Below, in pieces: positions 59,274 through 64,000 of a stretch of DNA of 64,000 nt. Both the position numbers and the translations under genes were made by a program. The notes below the pieces were generated by a model. The model was not told the DNA's origin, made no database searches, and worked only from the letters and a program-made list of their open reading frames with translations. Position 1 is the first letter of the stretch; each line of letters opens with the position of its first letter. The DNA is from an uncultured beta proteobacterium (GTDB taxonomy: Bacteria > Pseudomonadota > Gammaproteobacteria > Burkholderiales > SG8-39): contig CAIOLO010000037.1 in the NCBI GenBank assembly GCA_903859155.1, positions 1 through 64,000 of the forward strand. Direction: 5' to 3'.

Positions 59274-60635
59274 TTAGCCGCGAAATCGCGCCAGGGCATC
59301 GGCAACCCGCTCCACGGCGATGATTTCGATGCCCTCGATTTTCTGCCGCGGTTTGTTGGCCGCGGGAATGATGGCCTGGGTGAAGCCCAGCTTGGCAGCC
59401 TCGCGCAGGCGCTCCTGGCCGCGCGGCGCGGGCCGCACTTCGCCTGCCAGGCCCACTTCGCCGAACACCGCAAGCTTGCCCGGCAGCGGACGATTGGTGA
59501 GCGATGAGACTATCGCCAGCAGCACCGCAAGATCCGCCGCCGGTTCGCTGATTCGCACCCCGCCCACCGCATTGACGAACACGTCCTGGTCATGACAGGC
59601 GATGCCCGCATGCCGGTTGAGCACGGCCAGCAGCATCGCCAGGCGATTCTGCTCCAGGCCCACCGAGAGCCGGCGCGGATTGGGCGCGTGCGAGTTGTCC
59701 ACCAGCGCCTGGATTTCCACCAGCAGGGGCCGCGTGCCCTCCTGCGTCACCAGAATGCAGGATCCGGCGACATCGCCCGAGTGCTGCGACAAAAACAGCG
59801 CCGACGGATTGGCCACGCCGCGCAGACCGCGTTCGGTCATGGCAAAAACGCCCAGCTCGTTGACCGCGCCGAATCGGTTCTTGAAGGCACGCACCAGGCG
59901 GAAGCTCTGGTGCGTATCGCCCTCGAAATAAAGCACCGTGTCGACGATGTGCTCGACCACGCGCGGTCCGGCCAGCGCGCCCTCCTTGGTGACGTGTCCC
60001 ACCAGCACCACCACCGTGCCCGATTGCTTGGCGTAGCGCGCCAGCTGCGCCACGCATTCGCGCACCTGCGCCACCGATCCGGGCGCCGAGGTGAGTTGCT
60101 CGGAATACAGCGTTTGAATCGAATCGATCACCGCGATCTCGGGTTTCGCTTTTTCCAGCGCGGCGAGGATGCGCTCGAGCTGGATTTCGGCGAGCAGTTG
60201 CATCTGGCCCGGAGCCAGCGCCAGGCGCTGCGCGCGCAGCGCCACCTGCGCCGCGGATTCCTCGCCGCTGACATAGAGGGCGCGATGGGTGCCGCTCATC
60301 TGCGCGAGCGCCTGCAACAGCAGGGTGGATTTGCCCACGCCGGGGTCGCCGCCGATCAACACCACCTGCCCGGCCACCATGCCGCCGCCCAACACGCGGT
60401 CGAATTCGCCGATGCCGGTGGGAACGCGCGGCGAATCCTGCGCGCTGACCTCCGCCAGCAGTTGCAGGCTGGACGCTTTGGCCAATCCCGCGAAGCGATG
60501 CCGCTCGCCCGCAGGCGCCTCCGCGATGCTCTCCACCAGCGTATTCCAGGCCCCGCAGGCGGCGCACTGCCCCTGCCACTTGTTTGAGCTCCCGCCGCAT
60601 TCGCTGCAGGAATAGTTGGTTTTTGCCTTTGCCAT
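59274..60635 (-). CDS. radA: DNA repair protein RadA
   Basis: 453 residues. N-terminal C4 zinc finger (CSECGGSSNKWQGQCAACGA), RecA-like ATPase with Walker A LIGGDPGVGKSTLLLQALAQ, the RadA-specific KNRFG motif in AFKNRFGAVNELGVF, and a C-terminal Lon-protease-like domain (DVFVNAVGGVRISEPAADLA). It drives branch migration in recombinational repair. Its ATG overlaps the stop of the upstream alr gene (TAATG), so the two are coupled. Confidence 0.95.
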   Translation of the reverse strand: MAKAKTNYSCSECGGSSNKWQGQCAACGAWNTLVESIAEAPAGERHRFAGLAKASSLQLLAEVSAQDSPRVPTGIGEFDRVLGGGMVAGQVVLIGGDPGVGKSTLLLQALAQMSGTHRALYVSGEESAAQVALRAQRLALAPGQMQLLAEIQLERILAALEKAKPEIAVIDSIQTLYSEQLTSAPGSVAQVRECVAQLARYAKQSGTVVVLVGHVTKEGALAGPRVVEHIVDTVLYFEGDTHQSFRLVRAFKNRFGAVNELGVFAMTERGLRGVANPSALFLSQHSGDVAGSCILVTQEGTRPLLVEIQALVDNSHAPNPRRLSVGLEQNRLAMLLAVLNRHAGIACHDQDVFVNAVGGVRISEPAADLAVLLAIVSSLTNRPLPGKLAVFGEVGLAGEVRPAPRGQERLREAAKLGFTQAIIPAANKPRQKIEGIEIIAVERVADALARFRG

Positions 60636-61702
60636 TATTCGCAGACGCTGACCGGCACGCGCGCCGCAAGGCCGCAGAGCAGTTCATAGCTCACCGTCAT
60701 GGCGCTCGCGGCCACCGCGTCAGCGGAAAGCCCTTCACCCCAAAGCGTCACTTCGCTGCCGACACCGGCCTGCGGCAGGCCGCGCAGGTCGGCAAACAGC
60801 AGGTCCATGGAAACGCGGCCAAGAGTCTGGGCGAGGGCTCCATGCACCAGAATCGGCGTCCCGCCTGGCGCGTGTCGCGGATAGCCGTCGGCATAACCAC
60901 AGGCGACCACACCGATGCGCATCGCCTCGGGCGCGACAAAGGTACCTGAGTATCCCACCCGCGCACCGCGCTCGACCGATTGCACCGCAATGATCCGGCT
61001 GCTCAACGTCATGACCGGGCGCACACCGATCGCCTGCGCGCTTTCATCCGGAAAAGGCGAACAGCCATAGAGTGCGATCCCCGGTCGCACCCAGGCGCCA
61101 TGGGTGCCTGGAAAGCGCAGCAGTGCGGCGGAATTCGCGCTGCTGGAGGGCAATGCCAGCTCCCGTGTCACGGTCTCGAACAGCGCCGCCTGCCCGGCAA
61201 CGCCGCGCGGCCCATCGGCATCCGCGTAATGCGTCATCAACGTGATGGCCGCGACATTGCCGCAGGCACGCAAACGATCGACCGCATGCCGCGCCGCCGC
61301 CACTGCAATCCCCAGGCGATTCATACCGGAATTGAGCTTGAGATAGACATCGATGGGCGTGGCGGGACGCGCCGCCTCGAGCATGCCGATCTGCTCATCG
61401 TTGTGCACCACCGCAGTGAAGCGGTGCAGCGCAAAAGCATCAATCTCTTTCGTTGAAAAAAAACCTTCCAGCAGCAGGATGGGTTTGGACCAGCCGCGCT
61501 CGCGCGCCCCCAGTGCCGCCTCGAGTTCAAGCAAGGCCAGCCCGTCTGCAGCGGCAAGCGCAGATTGCAAACGGGCAAGGCCGTGACCGTAGGCATCCGC
61601 CTTGGCAACCGCCCATAGCCGCGAACCGGAACTGCGCCGGCGAACAAAATCCAGATTCGCCCGCAGCGCGCCGAGATCGATTTTTGCCCGAATTGGCCTC
61701 AT
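60635..61702 (-). CDS. alr: Alanine racemase
   Basis: 355 residues. PLP-binding Lys in LWAVAKADAYGHGLARLQSA near residue 34; the second catalytic residue, Tyr, is in GARVGYSGTFVAPEAMRIGV; the N-terminal MRPIRAKIDLGALRANLDFV is typical. It makes D-alanine for peptidoglycan. ATG 61702 was chosen because family similarity begins there. The 301-bp spacer to the divergent lplT (61703-62003) shows no other gene. Confidence 0.95.
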   Translation of the reverse strand: MRPIRAKIDLGALRANLDFVRRRSSGSRLWAVAKADAYGHGLARLQSALAAADGLALLELEAALGARERGWSKPILLLEGFFSTKEIDAFALHRFTAVVHNDEQIGMLEAARPATPIDVYLKLNSGMNRLGIAVAAARHAVDRLRACGNVAAITLMTHYADADGPRGVAGQAALFETVTRELALPSSSANSAALLRFPGTHGAWVRPGIALYGCSPFPDESAQAIGVRPVMTLSSRIIAVQSVERGARVGYSGTFVAPEAMRIGVVACGYADGYPRHAPGGTPILVHGALAQTLGRVSMDLLFADLRGLPQAGVGSEVTLWGEGLSADAVAASAMTVSYELLCGLAARVPVSVCE

Positions 61703-62003
61703 TGACTGATTCAAACACATCTGGAGCAGCCCGGCCAGTTGACAAAACCGGCGATCCGGTCCGGAATGCCGACGCATCCGTGCCGACTGCCCGATCACGA
61801 CCGAATCGCCGGCGCGGGAAGCGGCACAATTCACTGCAGCAACCGGCATGTGGCATGGTATAAAGTGGCGGCATTCATGCCGCATAGACGGCGCCGGATC
61901 GCGTAAAGCGGTCCAGGTACTAAGCACTACGGGGATACGGACATGGCTGGGACAGGTTCTGCCGTCGGGCTGCGCTCAGGCGCGTGCGCTAGCGCGTCAT
62001 GAA

Positions 62004-63305
62004 ATGAAGCGCGGTTTCTACACCATCATGGCGGCGCAGTTTTTCAGTTCGCTTGCGGACAATGCGCTGTTGATTGCCTCTATTGCCCTGCTGATCGAAA
62101 TGCAGGGCCCTGCATGGATGACGCCGCTGCTGAAATTCTTTTTCACCGTCTCCTATGTGGTCCTGGCGCCTTTTGTCGGCGCCTTCGCCGATTCACTGCC
62201 CAAAGGCAGGGTGATGTTCATCACCAACACCATCAAGGTCGCCGGTTGCGTGATGATGTTCTTTTATACCAGCGCCGGCATGCTGGGGGTCGACCCTGAC
62301 ACCTGGGTGTTGATGTCCTACTCGCTGGTGGGATTTGGCGCGGCCGCCTATTCGCCGGCCAAGTACGGCATCCTTACCGAATTGCTGCCGGCGCGGCAAC
62401 TGGTGCTGGCCAACGGCTGGATCGAGGGGCTGACCGTGACTTCGATCATCCTGGGAACGGTGCTCGGTGGCGCGCTCATCAGCCCCAAGGTATCGGAGAT
62501 GCTGCTTGCCATCGATATCCCGCATTTCGACACCGGCATCGACACCCCCGCCGAGGCGGCAATACCGATCATCGCACTGTCTTATGTCATTGCGGCAGCT
62601 TTCAATCTTTTCATACCGGACACCGGGGTGCGCTACGAACAGCAGACCCGCAACCCGATGCGCCAGGTGACTGATTTTGCGCATTGCTTCACCACGCTGT
62701 GGAAGGACAAGCTGGGGCAGATATCCCTGGCGATCACGACGCTTTTCTGGGGCGCCGGTGCCACGCTGCAATTCATCGTGCTTGCATGGGCCGACAAGCA
62801 CCTCGGCCTGGCGCTGGACAAGGCGGCCATCCTTCAGGGCATGACCGCAGTCGGCGTCGCCGTGGGCGCGATCATCGCGGCGCGCTTTGTCCCGCTGAAG
62901 AAATCGCTCAGCGTGCTGCCCGCGGGCGTCGCCATGGGAATGGTGGTCATCGTGATGATTGCGGTGTCCTGGCTGCCGCTGGTCTATGCCTTGCTGATTT
63001 TCATCGGCGCGCTGGCCGGCTTCTTCGTAGTGCCGATGAATGCGCTGCTGCAGCATCGCGGCCATGTACTGCTCTCGGCGGGGCATTCGATCGCCGTGCA
63101 GAACTTTAACGAAAACACTTCGATACTCATCATGCTCGCCCTGTACGCCCTGATGGTAGGCCGGCATATCCACATCAACATCATCATTGTCCTGTTCGGA
63201 CTGTTCATCACCGGCGCGACTTACATGGTTATCCGGCTGCATCAGAGCAATCAGCGCAAAGCCGACTCCCTGCATCTCATCGGGATGGAAAAGCTGCAGG
63301 AATAG
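62004..63305 (+). CDS. lplT: Lysophospholipid transporter LplT (MFS)
   Basis: 433 residues, about 12 transmembrane helices of the major facilitator superfamily. N-terminus MKRGFYTIMAAQFFSSLADN then ALLIASIALL is the LplT signature; MTPLLKFFFTVSYVVLAPFV GAFADSLPKGRVMFITN is MFS motif A. It flips lysophosphatidylethanolamine across the inner membrane for re-acylation; in many gamma-proteobacteria it is fused or linked to the Aas acyltransferase, which is absent here. Divergence from alr-radA is typical of Betaproteobacteria. Confidence 0.93.
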   Translation: MKRGFYTIMAAQFFSSLADNALLIASIALLIEMQGPAWMTPLLKFFFTVSYVVLAPFVGAFADSLPKGRVMFITNTIKVAGCVMMFFYTSAGMLGVDPDTWVLMSYSLVGFGAAAYSPAKYGILTELLPARQLVLANGWIEGLTVTSIILGTVLGGALISPKVSEMLLAIDIPHFDTGIDTPAEAAIPIIALSYVIAAAFNLFIPDTGVRYEQQTRNPMRQVTDFAHCFTTLWKDKLGQISLAITTLFWGAGATLQFIVLAWADKHLGLALDKAAILQGMTAVGVAVGAIIAARFVPLKKSLSVLPAGVAMGMVVIVMIAVSWLPLVYALLIFIGALAGFFVVPMNALLQHRGHVLLSAGHSIAVQNFNENTSILIMLALYALMVGRHIHINIIIVLFGLFITGATYMVIRLHQSNQRKADSLHLIGMEKLQE

Positions 63306-63405
63306 CGCCTGCCTGAATCCGCCGCTCGCCAAAGCCGGGGGATGACGCTGTGCAGGCCGCGGCCCGCCGGCACCGAATACCTCAGTGGCCGCTGGCAGCC
63401 AGGCG

Positions 63406-63903
63406 TTACAGGACTATCGGCTTGTCTGGCAGCTCATTGGGATTGTCGCCGGTGGCGGGGAAATGCCGTGCCAGCAGATCGCTGATGGCGCAGATACCGT
63501 CGGCGGAGCCGCTCGCGAAATTCCCGGTGGCGAACTGCGAGCGCATCCGCTCGCAGATGCTCTCCCACTTCTGATTGCCCACCTGTGCCTGTATGCCGCG
63601 ATCGGCAAGTATCTCCACGGCGCGATCGGCGAGCAGAATGTAAATCAGCACACCGCTGTTGTGTTCCGTATCCCAGACACGCAGGGCGCCAAACAGTTCC
63701 ACGGCCCGCTCGCGTGAGCGTTGCCCGCGCACCAGCCGCCCAATCGGCAGGCCGCCTTCGACAACGAAGCGCAACTCGCCGACGTGGCGCTGTTCCTGCT
63801 CGCCGATGGCATTTTCAATTGCCGCGAGCACGCGCTGCGGAAACTGCCGCCACCGCAGCCAGTCGGCCGCAAACACATGCCTGAGCCAGCGGGTCGTGCC
63901 CAT
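63406..63903 (-). CDS. TPM-domain protein (YgcG/TLP18.3-Psb32-MOLO-1 type), short form
   Basis: 165 residues. The TPM-type domain is indicated by LAAIENAIGEQEQRHVGELR, RAVELFGALRVWDTEHNSGV then LIYILLADRAVEILADRGIQ, and a terminal CAISDLLARHFPATGDNPNE. No signal peptide, unlike the secreted family members; ATG 63903 has GGTGA nearby and lies just past the upstream gene's stop. Function unknown; its upstream neighbour ends in the Gly-rich tail typical of YgcG proteins, so both are TPM-family genes in one operon. Confidence 0.85.
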   Translation of the reverse strand: MGTTRWLRHVFAADWLRWRQFPQRVLAAIENAIGEQEQRHVGELRFVVEGGLPIGRLVRGQRSRERAVELFGALRVWDTEHNSGVLIYILLADRAVEILADRGIQAQVGNQKWESICERMRSQFATGNFASGSADGICAISDLLARHFPATGDNPNELPDKPIVL

Positions 63904-63904
63904 G

Positions 63905-64000
63905 TCACCAGCGCCCCGAGGCGCCACCGCCCCCGAAACCGCCACCACCACCGCCAAATCCGCCCCCGGAACTGCCGCCTCCCCAGCCGCCGCCACCGCT
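63905..64000 (-). CDS. C-terminal Gly-rich tail of a YgcG-type TPM-domain protein (partial)
   Basis: Thirty-one codons up to the right edge, reading SGGGGWGGGSSGGGFGGGGG then GFGGGGASGRW and a stop. A long Gly/Ser/Phe tail ending in GASGRW is characteristic of YgcG/TPM-domain membrane proteins. The remainder lies beyond the window. It ends one base before the next gene's ATG (63903). Confidence 0.75.
   Translation of the reverse strand, partial: SGGGGWGGGSSGGGFGGGGGGFGGGGASGRW

Noticed and set aside
59592-60587. 331-codon plus-strand frame opposite radA
   Set aside because: Antisense shadow; the minus-strand RadA frame has complete motifs.

Overview
This 64 kb window is GC-rich chromosomal DNA, almost certainly from a betaproteobacterium. 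The grounds are six intact tripartite-tricarboxylate (Bug/TctC) periplasmic receptors, a family hugely expanded in Burkholderiales-type Betaproteobacteria, the tRNA-Leu / tig-clpP-clpX-lon-hupB / tRNA-Val-tRNA-Asp / ppiD block, and the radA-alr | lplT arrangement. Nothing looks like phage, plasmid, integron or CRISPR. I cannot fix genus or order by eye.

Layout. 1-12 kb: 3' end of a CocE/NonD hydrolase, two Bug receptors and remnants of two more, a cupin-like protein, an FTR1 iron permease with a cupredoxin partner under a Fur-box-like site, a small winged-helix protein under a second one, an exported creatininase-like protein, and an RND efflux pump with its adaptor. 12-28.6 kb: cysK, then a catabolic island with a LysR regulator divergent from an SDR dehydrogenase, hydantoinase/oxoprolinase A and B subunits, a beta-hydroxyacid dehydrogenase, Bug receptors interleaved with an arylmalonate-decarboxylase-like enzyme, and two FAD enzymes. 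28.6-35.4 kb: a complete peptide-type ABC importer (substrate-binding protein, two permeases, one fused double ATPase). 35.5-45.4 kb: housekeeping block (fabI, ppiD, tRNA-Asp, tRNA-Val, HU, lon, clpX, clpP, tig, tRNA-Leu). 45.6-57.7 kb: a fumarylacetoacetase-family hydrolase, a lone radical SAM/SPASM protein, and a redox/oxyanion region holding a hemerythrin-like protein, a C4 zinc-finger protein, a tungstate-type ABC importer with a divergent ModE-like regulator, a NarX/NarL-like two-component system, an Fe-S FNR regulator and a rubrerythrin-like protein. 57.8-64 kb: M20 peptidase, radA, alr, lplT, a TPM-domain protein and the Gly-rich end of another.

The most interesting signal is a roughly 70-nt promoter-like element present three times, in the right orientation each time, at 49046-49117 (minus), 52958-53028 (plus) and 56027-56097 (plus). 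The copies share three TACC/GGTA half-sites, a T-run and a TACATT box at nearly constant spacing. They sit in front of (i) the zinc-finger and hemerythrin genes, (ii) a 53-aa acidic peptide plus the histidine kinase/response regulator, and (iii) the FNR regulator plus the rubrerythrin-like gene. This suggests one coordinated oxygen/redox regulon whose control site I do not recognise. Secondary leads are paired operator-like inverted repeats and an FNR-box-like site in the tungstate-transport promoter, a one-cysteine decarboxylase-like enzyme inside the hydantoinase/Bug island, a 22-bp near-perfect hairpin at 19758-19805, a six-copy 14-nt tandem repeat at 49121, and several decaying gene fragments.
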